Shown here one piece after another: positions 35,445 through 44,654 of a DNA stretch of 64,000 nt. The stretch covers positions 620,001 to 684,000 of the forward strand of contig NC_013525.1 of assembly GCF_000025005.1 (NCBI RefSeq). The letters run 5' to 3'. A program made the translations under genes and the position numbers. How positions within the stretch are numbered: the first letter of the stretch is position 1; each line of letters begins with the position of its first letter. The stretch is from Thermobaculum terrenum ATCC BAA-798. Lineage in GTDB: Bacteria; Chloroflexota; Chloroflexia; Thermobaculales; Thermobaculaceae. The notes beneath the pieces are model-generated. The model ran no database searches. It was not told the DNA's origin and saw only the letters and a program-made list of their open reading frames with translations.

Positions 35445-36935
35445 ATGTCGAAGGTATCAGCTGAGACTGGTGCCGTCCCTTCGAGGGGGTTACTGGACCG
35501 AGTTTTCAAGCTCTCTGAGTACGGCACTACTGTAAAGACCGAGGTTATGGCTGGCATCACCACTTTCATGGTGATGTCTTACATCGTCTTTGTTAATCCC
35601 TCAGTGCTAAGCCTGCAGGGCAGAGGTCTTCCTCCGGCTGCCACCCTCACAGCTACCGCTCTCGTAGCCGGTGTGATGACTATACTGATGGGGTTGTACA
35701 CCAACAAGGCATTCGCCATAGCTAGTGGTATGGGACTCAATGCCGTAGTCGCCTACCAGCTTATTGCTGCTATGGGGCTGACTCCTGCTGAAGCTATGGG
35801 TGTGATAGTTATTGAAGGACTAATCATCTTGGTGCTAACTCAAACTAACTTCCGAGAGGCGATTATGAGGGCGATACCTACCGAGCTCAAGAGAGCTATA
35901 GCGGTAGGTATCGGTCTATTTCTCGCCTTTATAGGACTGGTGAACGCAGGCTTTGTTGTTCCCGGTACGCCAGATACTACAGCTGTTAGGTTGGGAGACC
36001 TAACAACCTTTCCTATTCTGGTGTTTGTGTTTGGCATGATGGTGATGATCTTCCTCAGGAGTGTAGGGGCTAGGATACACCCCATTGTAGGTAATGCCTA
36101 CTTGCTTATAGGTATCCTCTTGACGACCCTGTTTGCTACGATCATAAATACAACATTCTTTGATCGTAGTGCCTGGTCAGTGCCCGGCGTCGCGCAGTGG
36201 CCAAGCAGTATAATCTCTGCTCCTGACTTCAGCACCATAGGTAATGTGAACCTCACAGGAGTATTCAACAAGCTTGGTACAATAAGTGCCCTGCTGGTTA
36301 TCTTCTCGATAATGCTGAGTGATTTCTTCGATACCATGGGTACTCTCGTCGGTGTTGGTAGTAAGGCTGGTTATCTTGATGATCAGGGTAACTTCCCGGA
36401 TGTCAAGAAGCCTCTGCTGGTAGACTCCCTTGCGGCCGTGGTAGGTGGTTTCGCGAACGCCTCCAGTGCCACTACCTACATCGAAAGTGCTGCTGGTATA
36501 GAGGCTGGTGGACGCACTGGCCTGACCTCCGTAGTGACGGGTATATGTTTCCTGCTGATGATGTTCCTGTCGCCCTTGGCGTCTGTGATACCTGCCCAAG
36601 CAACCGCACCGGCCCTCGTGTTAGTGGGTTGGATGATGATGACTACTCTTGCTGAGTCCGAGGAAACTGCTGACGAGGTCGAGCATACAGCTTCCGGGCC
36701 AAGGTCCACTATACCTTTTGGAAACTTTGAGGTTGGCTTCCCCGCAGCTATCACAATGATAGTAATGCCCTTCACCTATTCGATCACGGATGGTATCGGC
36801 GCTGGCATCATACTCTACACTCTGATACAAATCTTTACTGGTAAAGCCAGGAAGGTACACCCAGGACTGTGGATAGTCACCGTAGCCTTTGTTCTCTACT
36901 TCCTGCAGGGGGTACTGGACAAGTACCTTATCTAA
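35445..36935 (+). CDS. NCS2/AzgA-type purine permease
   Basis: Proton-coupled uptake of adenine, guanine or hypoxanthine. The 496-residue protein is hydrophobic throughout (about 12-14 helices). It has the AzgA subgroup blocks: AGITTFMVMSYIVFVNPSVL (about 38-57), GMGLNAVVAYQLI, AVGIGLFLAFIGLVNAG, DFFDTMGTLVGVGSKAGYLD and the AGIEAGGRTGLTSVVTG turn. The downstream HMDD-type acidic residues are consistent with a purine site. Monocistronic, with an operator upstream and a terminator downstream. Confidence 0.93.
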   Translation: MSKVSAETGAVPSRGLLDRVFKLSEYGTTVKTEVMAGITTFMVMSYIVFVNPSVLSLQGRGLPPAATLTATALVAGVMTILMGLYTNKAFAIASGMGLNAVVAYQLIAAMGLTPAEAMGVIVIEGLIILVLTQTNFREAIMRAIPTELKRAIAVGIGLFLAFIGLVNAGFVVPGTPDTTAVRLGDLTTFPILVFVFGMMVMIFLRSVGARIHPIVGNAYLLIGILLTTLFATIINTTFFDRSAWSVPGVAQWPSSIISAPDFSTIGNVNLTGVFNKLGTISALLVIFSIMLSDFFDTMGTLVGVGSKAGYLDDQGNFPDVKKPLLVDSLAAVVGGFANASSATTYIESAAGIEAGGRTGLTSVVTGICFLLMMFLSPLASVIPAQATAPALVLVGWMMMTTLAESEETADEVEHTASGPRSTIPFGNFEVGFPAAITMIVMPFTYSITDGIGAGIILYTLIQIFTGKARKVHPGLWIVTVAFVLYFLQGVLDKYLI

Positions 36936-36953
36936 ATTATCTTCGGTAACCCA

Positions 36954-36995
36954 ACCAAATCAGGGGAGGTTATCTCCCCTGATTTGGTGTTTAAT
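36954..36995 (+). terminator. Terminator after the purine permease
   Basis: A 15-bp stem (36954-36968 with 36974-36988), a 5-base loop and GTTTAATT. Confidence 0.82.
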
Positions 36996-37037
36996 TAATA
37001 AACTTTGGATGTTTGGATACGCGATGAAGGGAATATT

Positions 37038-37391
37038 ATGATGAAGACCTGTGATAGATGTGGAAGAATCAACCCTCCAGATGCTGCTTACTGCCTGACC
37101 TGTGCAACTCCATTGGCATCTGGGAGTAGTTTCTGGAGTAGGTTTGATCGCGGGTTTTCTAGTGGTAATGTGTCGTCTTCTCGCTCGACCTGGCGGGATC
37201 GCCTGCCAGTAGCCATAGAAGAGCTGGTATTTGACCTTTTGAAAGCCATGATAAAATTCTATCTGTACATGCGGGATGGGCGAACCTCTGCCCGCTCTGG
37301 CAGGCTTGGGTCGAATCTGGGGTATAGATGGTCCAGGTTCAGGCAAGTAGTCTCTGAAGCCAGGACGGAGTACTCTAGGAGATTCAAATAG
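37038..37391 (+). CDS. Small zinc-ribbon protein
   Basis: With the start at 37038 (AAGGGA before it) the protein has about 117 residues. An N-terminal zinc ribbon carries CDRCG (about 5-9) and CLTCA (about 21-25). The rest is basic and aromatic, with a hydrophobic amphipathic stretch (VAIEELVFDLLKAMIKFYLYM). Function unknown. It is followed 20 bases later by a second zinc-ribbon gene. Confidence 0.65.
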   Translation: MMKTCDRCGRINPPDAAYCLTCATPLASGSSFWSRFDRGFSSGNVSSSRSTWRDRLPVAIEELVFDLLKAMIKFYLYMRDGRTSARSGRLGSNLGYRWSRFRQVVSEARTEYSRRFK

Positions 37392-37411
37392 AGATATCCT
37401 TAGGAGGAGAA

Positions 37412-37753
37412 GTGTCTGCTATCTACTGTCAAGTATGTGGTTTAGCCAATAGGGCGGGTAGCAACTATTGCAACCGTTGTGGTGCCAAGCTAGAGGAGCA
37501 GTCGGTGCTTCCGGATTGGTTGCTTGAGGTGTCTAAGCACTCTGAGGATGCCGTTCCCGATTGGCTTCAGAAGGCAACTACCGAGACGGATTTAGCTCTG
37601 AGCGAGGAAGAAGCACAGGATGAGTTGTCTTTTGAATTCTTTGAGGAAGAGGATGCTCCCCCTGAGGAGGAACTACTGACTATAGATGACATCATATCGG
37701 AAGACTACAACCCTGAAAGGAAGAATGATAACCCCACCTCCCAGGCTGACTAA
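37412..37753 (+). CDS. Small zinc-ribbon protein with acidic tail
   Basis: A 113-residue protein whose N-terminus holds a double-CxxC ribbon (YCQVCG at about 5-10 and YCNRCG at about 21-26). Two similar short motifs follow (LPDWLLEVSKHSEDA and VPDWLQKATTETDL), then a strongly acidic tail rich in Glu. GTG start after AGGAGG. Looks like a protein-interaction adaptor; function unknown. Its last 4 bases overlap the convergent proline dehydrogenase gene. Confidence 0.68.
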   Translation: MSAIYCQVCGLANRAGSNYCNRCGAKLEEQSVLPDWLLEVSKHSEDAVPDWLQKATTETDLALSEEEAQDELSFEFFEEEDAPPEEELLTIDDIISEDYNPERKNDNPTSQAD

Positions 37754-38685
37754 CTTATAGCTTCTCTTATAATACTGCGCACTATGAACTCAACATTGGC
37801 TGGTCTCTCAGCAAGCCTTCTCATGAAGTACGGGTACCATTCTTTACCAAATGGAACGTAGCATCTTACACGATAGCCCTCAGCGGCCAACGTACGTTGA
37901 AGGTCTCTTCTGACACCATACAGCATCTGGAACTCAAAGTTGTCGACTGGTATAGAATTCTTCTGTACGAAGTTCTTTGCGTGGTTTATTATCCTCTCAT
38001 CATGGGTAGCTATGGCTGGGTAGTTGCCGTTTGTAAGTAGATATTCCATCAGGATTATGTAGTTTCTGTCTACATCCTTCTTATCCTGATATGCTACCTC
38101 CGGTGGCTCCAAATATGCTCCCTTGCACAGCCTAATACGCGCTCCCATACGCACGAGTTCTTGAACATCATCATAAGACCTACGTAGGTAGCTTTGTATG
38201 ACCACTCCGAGGTTCTTGTGTCTATGGTACAGATCCTTGAAGATATCCAGGGTCTTCTGGGTATAAGCACTGCTCTCCATATCTATGCGGACGAATATAT
38301 CATAGCCTTCGGCCTTGGAGACTATCTCTTCTAAGTGACGCTTACATATTTCTTCGTCTATATCCAGGCCAAGTTGTGTGAGCTTAAGAGATACATAGTT
38401 GCCTATACCCGAAGAGTACATTCTATCGAGTAGGCTCAAATAAAAGTCTGTAGATTCTCTAGCAGAGGATAAGTCGGTGACGTTCTCTCCGAGGTAGTCA
38501 AGGGCACTCTCTATACCCTGTTTACGCAAGCTTTGGACGACTCCGAATGCAGACTCTATGGTCTCTCCGGCTACAAAGCGCCAAGCTATGTTTCTAAACG
38601 CAGGATACCTTGAGATAAAATGACGCAACCAAGCCTGATTGCTAAGGTAAAGTAATAACTTTCTAAGCATGGCCGGTTGCGTCAC
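37750..38685 (-). CDS. Proline dehydrogenase
   Basis: FAD-dependent oxidation of proline to pyrroline-5-carboxylate, electrons going to quinone. The 311-residue monofunctional form is a TIM barrel, as in Thermus and Deinococcus. Visible blocks: SLKLTQLGLDID (about 98-109), FVRIDMESSAYTQKTLDIF, VIQSYLRRSYDD, RLCKGAYLEPPEVAYQ, IATHDERIINHA and FEFQMLYGVRRDLQ, with the substrate-binding arginines of the last helix region (MRRLAERPAN). It lies 14 bases after a ferredoxin gene and may be co-transcribed with it. Pyrroline-5-carboxylate dehydrogenase is not in the window. Confidence 0.93.
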   Translation of the reverse strand: MTQPAMLRKLLLYLSNQAWLRHFISRYPAFRNIAWRFVAGETIESAFGVVQSLRKQGIESALDYLGENVTDLSSARESTDFYLSLLDRMYSSGIGNYVSLKLTQLGLDIDEEICKRHLEEIVSKAEGYDIFVRIDMESSAYTQKTLDIFKDLYHRHKNLGVVIQSYLRRSYDDVQELVRMGARIRLCKGAYLEPPEVAYQDKKDVDRNYIILMEYLLTNGNYPAIATHDERIINHAKNFVQKNSIPVDNFEFQMLYGVRRDLQRTLAAEGYRVRCYVPFGKEWYPYFMRRLAERPANVEFIVRSIIREAIS

Positions 38686-38699
38686 TCCTTCTAATAAGC

Positions 38700-38945
38700 T
38701 TATTTATCTTTGAAATAATCTGCGTTGATCTGTATGTAGTGTTGCCATTGCTCGGGCACACTATCCTCCGGGTAGATGGCGCTTACCGGGCACTCGGGCT
38801 CACAAGCCCCACAGTCTATACATTCGTCTGGATGTATATAGTACATGGGGGCTTCATCGTCGGTGTATATGCAATCTACAGGGCAGACCTCCACACAGGA
38901 GGCATCCTTGACTCCTATGCATGGCTCTGTAATAACATATGGCAT
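38700..38945 (-). CDS. Seven- or eight-iron ferredoxin
   Basis: An 81-residue ferredoxin. The first cysteine set is Cx7Cx3CP plus a later Cys (CIGVKDASCVEVCPVDC, about 9-25), usual for a 3Fe-4S site. The second is CxxCxxCxxxCP (CIDCGACEPECP, about 42-53), a 4Fe-4S site. The C-terminal extension (EQWQHYIQINADYFKD) is that of FdxA-type proteins. Electron carrier in the cytoplasm. Good spacing to proline dehydrogenase suggests a shared message, though a direct redox link is only a guess. Confidence 0.92.
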   Translation of the reverse strand: MPYVITEPCIGVKDASCVEVCPVDCIYTDDEAPMYYIHPDECIDCGACEPECPVSAIYPEDSVPEQWQHYIQINADYFKDK

Positions 38946-38988
38946 ATCGACACCATCCTCTTTCTAGTTTTTATGAACGCAGCTTATG

Positions 38989-39768
38989 CTATCTTGCGAC
39001 CGGTGCAGTGTCAAGTGTCTTGAACCAGTTTACAGTCTCATTAATCACAGCCCTTTCCCATTCTAGCGAGGAGAAAACGTGATCGGCCCCGTCTACGATC
39101 ATTAGTCTGGCCTGATCTCCGAGCGCGTTCTTGAACCTGTAAGCATGTTCAACGGGAACAGTCTCGTCATTAGATCCATGTATTACTAGCGCAGGACCTT
39201 TATACTGCTTTATCTGTTGTTCCGGTATGATCTGGTGTGCTTGCTCGATAAATTCCCTGCTTAGAGGAATCCCTCCAAGGTCTACATACCCTGAGGACTG
39301 TAGCTGCGCTAGCCTCATGTCATCTGTGTTGCTGTCTAGTAGCTCTCCCATGTTAGCCACTGCGGACCATAACACGAGAGCTTTCACTTCCTGCCTTTGG
39401 CCAGCAAGACAGGCAGCCACGAAGCCTCCCATGCTCAAGCCCAATACTCCTATTCTAGAGCGATCTACCTCTGGTTGAGACATAAGGAAATCCAAAGCCG
39501 CATTTGCGTCGTCTATCTCCCCCTGAGGGGTGGTATTCATGAAATCTCCCTGACTATTGCCTGAGCCTCTGAAATCAAATCTGAGGGCTGTAATTCCTCT
39601 AGATGCTAGCGCCCTAGCAGTCTTGGTATAAATGAAGTGGGATTCTATGTGCGTACCCCCTAGTCCATGTAACATCAACACCGCAGGCCCTGGCGAGTTG
39701 GTTTCGGGGGTATGAATTATTCCGAACAGACTAAGCCCATTGCTATCGATAGTTACTGTCCTTTCCAT
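38989..39768 (-). CDS. Alpha/beta hydrolase (esterase/lipase-like)
   Basis: The 259-residue protein has an alpha/beta hydrolase fold. The oxyanion region is HGLGG (about 34-38), the nucleophile elbow is GLSMGG (Ser at about 111), the acid is Asp in HGSNDETVPV and the base is His in GADHVF. Similar to dipeptidyl-peptidase-like or BD-FAE-type serine hydrolases; substrate unknown. Intact Shine-Dalgarno (GAGGT). Monocistronic. Confidence 0.9.
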   Translation of the reverse strand: MERTVTIDSNGLSLFGIIHTPETNSPGPAVLMLHGLGGTHIESHFIYTKTARALASRGITALRFDFRGSGNSQGDFMNTTPQGEIDDANAALDFLMSQPEVDRSRIGVLGLSMGGFVAACLAGQRQEVKALVLWSAVANMGELLDSNTDDMRLAQLQSSGYVDLGGIPLSREFIEQAHQIIPEQQIKQYKGPALVIHGSNDETVPVEHAYRFKNALGDQARLMIVDGADHVFSSLEWERAVINETVNWFKTLDTAPVAR

Positions 39769-39970
39769 TGCAACCTCTAAGTCGTATATTAGTCTTGGCC
39801 GGGAGATTGATCAGCAAGCCATATGCCAGAATAAATGCTGTAGAAGTTTATCCAACTATCAGCTACAAGTATAAAGCTAGAACTATACGGACTACCTGGA
39901 ATTTATCGACAAATACACGACCTCACATGAGTATAATCTTGGCTTGAGTATCAATAACGAGGTGATAGGT

Positions 39971-40795
39971 TTGTCTCTGCAGGAGAGGATAGCAAATATT
40001 ATAGATTCCGTAGGTTATTTTGGTGTTGCGGCAAAGGACCTGACACAGGGAAGAGAGCTGTTCATTAATGCTGATGAAACATTCAACACAGCCAGCGTGA
40101 TTAAGGTCCCTATCATGATAGAGCTATTTAGGCGAGTCTATGAGGACAATGTTTCTCTGGATGACAGGCTAATCCTGGAAGATAGATTTAGAACCGGCGG
40201 CTCGGGCATTCTGAAGGAGTTCCGTTCAGGTCTACAGCTCACGCTATGGGATCTATGCGTGGCCATGATCGCTCTAAGCGATAATGTTGCGACGAACATG
40301 CTTATAGACTATCTAGGGATAGATGCCATTAATCGCTGTATGGATTCTCTAGGCGCCCATAACACCAGGCTTCATCGCATGGTAGGGTTCAAGAGCATTA
40401 AACCTGATCAGCCAAAAGGATTAGGTAGAACAACTCCAAGAGATATGATGATGATCTTCCAGAAGCTGGCTGAGGGGAATGTGATTAGCGAGAGTGCCAG
40501 CGAAGAGATGATAGCGATACTTGCTAAGCAGCATGATAGGAACATGATCCCCAGGCTTCTTCCGATAGATTATGATTCCGTTAGCGGAGACTACGACAGC
40601 GCTATAGTGGCTAACAAAACTGGAGCTGTAGATGGAGTAAGAAATGATGTTGCTCTCATAAGGTTCGCCGATGGTAGGCAATGGGTGATATGTATACTGA
40701 CTAAAGATCTCAGGGATCTTTCATGGAAGGTTGATCACGAAGGCGAGATCGCTATTGCCAAGATAGCTTTGGAGATATATAAGGAGTGGATTTGA
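39971..40795 (+). CDS. Class A beta-lactamase-related serine hydrolase, cytoplasmic-looking
   Basis: Carries the penicillin-recognising motifs: SxxK in TASVIKVP, SDN in LSDNVATN and KTG in VANKTGAVDG. The family includes beta-lactamases and DD-peptidase-like enzymes. No signal peptide is seen, so activity on the wall is doubtful unless export is unconventional. The start is uncertain: TTG at 39971 has GAGGTGAT just upstream, while a longer frame opens at TTG 39944 without a Shine-Dalgarno. The 3' end lies in a hairpin shared with the convergent IMPase gene. Confidence 0.8.
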   Translation: MSLQERIANIIDSVGYFGVAAKDLTQGRELFINADETFNTASVIKVPIMIELFRRVYEDNVSLDDRLILEDRFRTGGSGILKEFRSGLQLTLWDLCVAMIALSDNVATNMLIDYLGIDAINRCMDSLGAHNTRLHRMVGFKSIKPDQPKGLGRTTPRDMMMIFQKLAEGNVISESASEEMIAILAKQHDRNMIPRLLPIDYDSVSGDYDSAIVANKTGAVDGVRNDVALIRFADGRQWVICILTKDLRDLSWKVDHEGEIAIAKIALEIYKEWI

Positions 40796-40819
40796 GGTGG
40801 TTAATCCACCTCAAATCCA
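40787..40819. terminator. Shared hairpin encoding both stop regions
   Basis: A 14-bp stem (40787-40800 with 40806-40819) with a 5-base loop covers the stop codon of the serine hydrolase and the last codons of the convergent IMPase. There is no T-tract, so termination is not certain. Confidence 0.55.
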
Positions 40820-41610
40820 TACTTGGCGTTCAGATCCGATTTGAGATCCAGGAATTTCTGGACCAATGTAGAGTTGGCTACAAGTATAGAGCTGGTTCTG
40901 GAATCCCAATCTTTACCGTCGAAGGCCCTAACTTCGCCTCCAGCCTCTCTCACGATCAAGACTCCTGCAGCCACATCCCATACGTTCACTTCTGGGCGGT
41001 AGTATAGGTCCAGCTTGCCAGAAGCGACGTAGCACATGCCACAGCAGACTGACCCAAGCATTCTCGTTCGTCTGACGGCCATAAAGATCCCCTGCAGGAC
41101 GAGAGGGGGTATTCGCTGAGCATAATCGATGGGCAGCAAATCTGTGGAGGCGATAGCATCCTTTAAGTGCTCCTTCTGCCCGACATCTATGCGATGGTTG
41201 TTTAGCCACGCTCCATTGCCCTTGGAAGCATGGTAAGTTTCGTTCGTCACCGGCAGGTGTATGGCAGCTGCTACCGGCTCGCCATTCTCCATGAGAGCCA
41301 CTGATACTGCCCATATAGGAATCCCCAGTGCGAAGTTACGGGTCCCGTCGATTGGATCCACCACCCAAGTCCAGTGGTCCATTAGCTGGTGTGGTGATAG
41401 TTCTTCTCCCAGGACTTGGTGATCTGGGTATCTCCTTTTTATTTGCTCCAGGATAATCTTCTCAGCTGCCAAATCCAGTTCTGTGACTACGGAGTCGTCT
41501 GCCTTCAAACGTGTCTGAATTTTCTCTCCGAACTGTTCTCTTAGCCAGCTACCAACGTGCTTGGCTATCTCCACCGCGGATTTCTGAAAATCCTTGTACT
41601 CTTCATGCAT
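40801..41610 (-). CDS. Inositol monophosphatase family protein
   Basis: Mg-dependent phosphatase of inositol-1-phosphate, or of other small phosphates such as histidinol phosphate, PAP or fructose bisphosphate. The 269-residue protein has metal-binding motifs GEELS (about 68-72), WVVDPIDGTRNF (about 83-94) and WDVAAG (about 211-216). Its start overlaps the stop of the M3 peptidase gene by 8 bases. Last gene of a four-gene minus-strand operon (GNAT, GrpB, M3 peptidase, IMPase). Confidence 0.92.
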   Translation of the reverse strand: MHEEYKDFQKSAVEIAKHVGSWLREQFGEKIQTRLKADDSVVTELDLAAEKIILEQIKRRYPDHQVLGEELSPHQLMDHWTWVVDPIDGTRNFALGIPIWAVSVALMENGEPVAAAIHLPVTNETYHASKGNGAWLNNHRIDVGQKEHLKDAIASTDLLPIDYAQRIPPLVLQGIFMAVRRTRMLGSVCCGMCYVASGKLDLYYRPEVNVWDVAAGVLIVREAGGEVRAFDGKDWDSRTSSILVANSTLVQKFLDLKSDLNAKYGFEVD

Positions 41611-43126
41611 TGGAGTGTAGATCCTTCAACATGGTGAATTGCCTTATAAGCGGCTGCACGTCAAAAGGCGCGTAACCCATCTGCCTTGCTACATCTTCGT
41701 TCTCCATAGTCTCACCAGTGCTCCATAGATCCTTCAGGAACTTGCCTACATCCGGATTGCTGTACCACCTATCACCATACAGGCTCTGTAAGTGCTCCCT
41801 AAGCATGGCTTCAGTTATCCATGCTCTCAGGTAGTCTGCGGAGTAGTATCCACTATCCATGTCGTTCACGAAGTTCTGTGGGGGGTAAATAAACCCCGTG
41901 GCAGAAGATAGCTCATTAGTATAGAGCTGCATGTTTCTGTGCTCATCCATTGGGTTTTCAAAGAACAGGAGCTCATAGTTCAGCTTGGCTATATATCTAC
42001 GGAGGAGGAAGAACTCTGAGAGCTTGCTGTAGTAAGAGATCTCCTTGGCTTTGTCTTCTGGCACACCCAGCATATCAACTAACCAATTGGGATTCATGGT
42101 GAGAAATTCCATCAGGAAGCTGTAGATCTCTGTCAGTGCATAGCTGGTACCTATGACCTTATAGATGTAATCCAGATCTGCTCTGACGTTGCCGTAGTGC
42201 TGAGCATGCCCTGCCTCGTGGAAGAATGCGTCGTAATCGTCCATGCCGCCAATAGGCTTGATGACTAGGTGTACTTCGAATGGTGGATCAGGTGCATAGC
42301 ATACGGCTCTGGGATTCTTTTTGGGGCGATCTTCCGTATCAAGATGTATGTTAGATTGCTCGTCCACGTTAATCCCCATCCCCGCCATCGTGCGACGGTA
42401 GGTTTCCACTAACTTATCTTTGGGGAAGTACTGGTCGTACTCTGGCTTCCTGTCCATATAAGCAAAGTGATGGCTACCTATCTCTCCAAGACGCCGACCG
42501 AGAGCCTTAGAAACCCACTCTCCCATGAGTTCTCGATATAAGTCCTCAGTCTCGGTCATGAATGTTTGGAGCTGAGATCTCAACAGGTCATAGTCGAGTC
42601 TTTTCTTCTCACTGTTGTACGCAGTGTAGGAGTAGTACCCAAACTCATCCGAAAGCGTCTGTAACCTTTTACGAATGATCTCCATTCTGTCAGGGTTGGT
42701 TTGCTCAACCACCCCAAGCATGACTTCTCTAATCCTGTCTCTTTTGTCGTAGTCGGGTTCTTCTGATATGAGCTTATGAAGGTTATGGTATGGGACTTCC
42801 TGCCCATCTATATTGACCACAGCGTTCATCTCGAATGAGACGATGCGATCTTCTATCTCTGCCGTTTGGGTTTCGATGTAGCCGTCTAGCAGGTAGTAGT
42901 ATATGCGCCTAAGGCGCTCCTTCTGCTTGGGATCGGTCTCGGAATCATAAGCTTCTCGTATTGTTTCGAGAGTTTCCAAATTATATAGCCAGGAATATTT
43001 TGCAAGTATGCTGGCTATGTCCTGGGAATCTTTCAGTCCCACTCTGGCCAGACGACTTTCAGTCTCTATGTCGTAAGTACTGTCGTGGATGCCCTTTACA
43101 ATATCTTCTATCTGTGTGTTAGTCAT
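41603..43126 (-). CDS. M3-family metallopeptidase (oligoendopeptidase-like)
   Basis: The start is set at 43126, which has GGAGGAAA 6 bases upstream; a longer frame begins at 43153. About 507 residues, mostly helical. The zinc motif is in FFHEAGHAQHYG (His-Glu-x-x-His) with a downstream helix containing LTEIYSFLMEFLTM, where the third ligand Glu is expected. Resembles M3 oligopeptidases but is divergent in its N-terminal half. Cytoplasmic, since no signal peptide is seen. Confidence 0.85.
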   Translation of the reverse strand: MTNTQIEDIVKGIHDSTYDIETESRLARVGLKDSQDIASILAKYSWLYNLETLETIREAYDSETDPKQKERLRRIYYYLLDGYIETQTAEIEDRIVSFEMNAVVNIDGQEVPYHNLHKLISEEPDYDKRDRIREVMLGVVEQTNPDRMEIIRKRLQTLSDEFGYYSYTAYNSEKKRLDYDLLRSQLQTFMTETEDLYRELMGEWVSKALGRRLGEIGSHHFAYMDRKPEYDQYFPKDKLVETYRRTMAGMGINVDEQSNIHLDTEDRPKKNPRAVCYAPDPPFEVHLVIKPIGGMDDYDAFFHEAGHAQHYGNVRADLDYIYKVIGTSYALTEIYSFLMEFLTMNPNWLVDMLGVPEDKAKEISYYSKLSEFFLLRRYIAKLNYELLFFENPMDEHRNMQLYTNELSSATGFIYPPQNFVNDMDSGYYSADYLRAWITEAMLREHLQSLYGDRWYSNPDVGKFLKDLWSTGETMENEDVARQMGYAPFDVQPLIRQFTMLKDLHSNA

Positions 43127-43145
43127 GCTATGTTTCCTCCAAACC

Positions 43146-43703
43146 CTAAGCATCAGATGGTCCAGGTTCCCAGCCAGTTACCTGAGACCATTCACTTGCT
43201 CTTCGTATAGTATTCCATATAAAGGGGCTCTTGGAATCTGTGTACTTTTCCCGGTCATTTCTGAACTTCCTTGCCAGCTTGTATTTCAATTGTGCATATT
43301 CCTGTGCTGTTTGTGGGTGAACTCTGAGGTAATCCCTGAACAACAGCGATAGCTGCTCTGAAAAGCTCCCAGCCTTACGCACGTGTATATGAGTTCTGAC
43401 TTGACCTGGGGGCTCACGAAAGTATCGTTTAGTAATATCTGGGTTATTGGCTACCCAGACGTAACCTAAATCAGTCAGTGGGTCTAGGTACCGTGACATA
43501 GGCTCCAGAGACGCAACCGATATCTGAATATCTATTACCGGTTTAGCGGCCAGCCCCGTAACTGATGTCGATCCTATGTGATCTATTCGCAGGGCTGCTT
43601 CTCCCAAGGCTATTCTGATAGTGTGAGCGAAGGCTTGGAATAGATTAGGCCACTCAGGATCATAGGGGACGACTATTACTGGATCCGCACGCCAGGAATT
43701 CAT
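43146..43703 (-). CDS. GrpB family protein (UPF0157, nucleotidyltransferase fold)
   Basis: The 185-residue protein matches GrpB/UPF0157: VVPYDPEWPNLF (about 11-22), RIDHIGSTSVTGLAAKPVIDI (about 39-59), a minimal nucleotidyltransferase core with GS and two Asp-like residues, and the HIHVRKAGS block. Its function is poorly known. It overlaps the upstream GNAT gene by 4 bases. Confidence 0.9.
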   Translation of the reverse strand: MNSWRADPVIVVPYDPEWPNLFQAFAHTIRIALGEAALRIDHIGSTSVTGLAAKPVIDIQISVASLEPMSRYLDPLTDLGYVWVANNPDITKRYFREPPGQVRTHIHVRKAGSFSEQLSLLFRDYLRVHPQTAQEYAQLKYKLARKFRNDREKYTDSKSPFIWNTIRRASEWSQVTGWEPGPSDA

Positions 43704-44563
43704 AGGATATCAACCAGCATAATATACTCCTGTGGATCAAAGAAAACCTCGCTTGATAGAAAGGTCTCTACGTATGCTATCTTGAACCCAGCTGTCAGTA
43801 GTGGACGAAGTGCAGGGTGTGGTCCTGGAACTGAGATGCTCAGAGTTTTGAATGCTGTTTGTTGTAGGCAGAAATTGACGATGGAGAGTGTAATGTCCTT
43901 GGATAATTTGCTGTTCAGAGATGCTATTGGTCCGATCTCACAGCGGTTTGTGGATTGATCGATCTGATAGTACGCATATCCTTGTGTTTCCCCCGATATG
44001 GAAACAAGCAAAGGTACGTAGCCCGTTTCTTCCAGGTATTCCAGGTCCTGAACCCTATGTCTGCCGGAAACCTGTGAATCAATGCTGAGTACTCTGGGAT
44101 CTCGCCGTGTAGCTTTAACGAGTTCCACCTGCTCTTGAACATCCAACAAGGGTGTTTTTATCTCCTCTCTCCCCGCTCTGAGTACGAAGTTCTGCCATCG
44201 AGGTTGCATACCTTGTCTTATATACAGAGCAAGTGCCCTTTTGTCCTCCGATGACACAGTACACTTAATTCCTGTTTTGCCTTTAAGTGTCACATCAAGT
44301 AGAGTCTGCCCTACTTTCTGCGATTGCTTTTGAGGATGTACGAATAGCTCGGCCAGGTAGTGGACTTGCCCTCGGTTCAGTACGGCGGAGAAGCCAATCA
44401 GCTCACCATCTGAGTCTTCAGCGACGTACATCTCTCCAGTCTTCAACTCATGTTGGATGTAGCTTGGTATGTCAGGTGTCTGAACTTCCGTATCTTCCTC
44501 GTTCAATTGGATAATCGTGTTGATGTTTGCTAGATCTGTAGTACTTGCGGGGCGGATTAGCAT
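43700..44563 (-). CDS. Double-GNAT acetyltransferase
   Basis: The 287-residue protein has an N-terminal GNAT domain (about 1-125; YVAEDSDGELIGFSAVL, then ELFVHPQKQSQKVGQTLLD as the acetyl-CoA loop). A second, more divergent half follows (about 150-285; VSISGETQGYAYYQID). The substrate cannot be predicted. First gene of the operon that runs to the IMPase; the upstream gap (44564-44654) may hold its promoter. Confidence 0.82.
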   Translation of the reverse strand: MLIRPASTTDLANINTIIQLNEEDTEVQTPDIPSYIQHELKTGEMYVAEDSDGELIGFSAVLNRGQVHYLAELFVHPQKQSQKVGQTLLDVTLKGKTGIKCTVSSEDKRALALYIRQGMQPRWQNFVLRAGREEIKTPLLDVQEQVELVKATRRDPRVLSIDSQVSGRHRVQDLEYLEETGYVPLLVSISGETQGYAYYQIDQSTNRCEIGPIASLNSKLSKDITLSIVNFCLQQTAFKTLSISVPGPHPALRPLLTAGFKIAYVETFLSSEVFFDPQEYIMLVDIL

Positions 44564-44654
44564 GGCAAGGACTCTCCCTAAAATCGAAAACTAGGCAAAG
44601 ATAAGTATACGCTACCGTAGATTTCTGTTCTATCTGATGCAATAATGTTATGTA

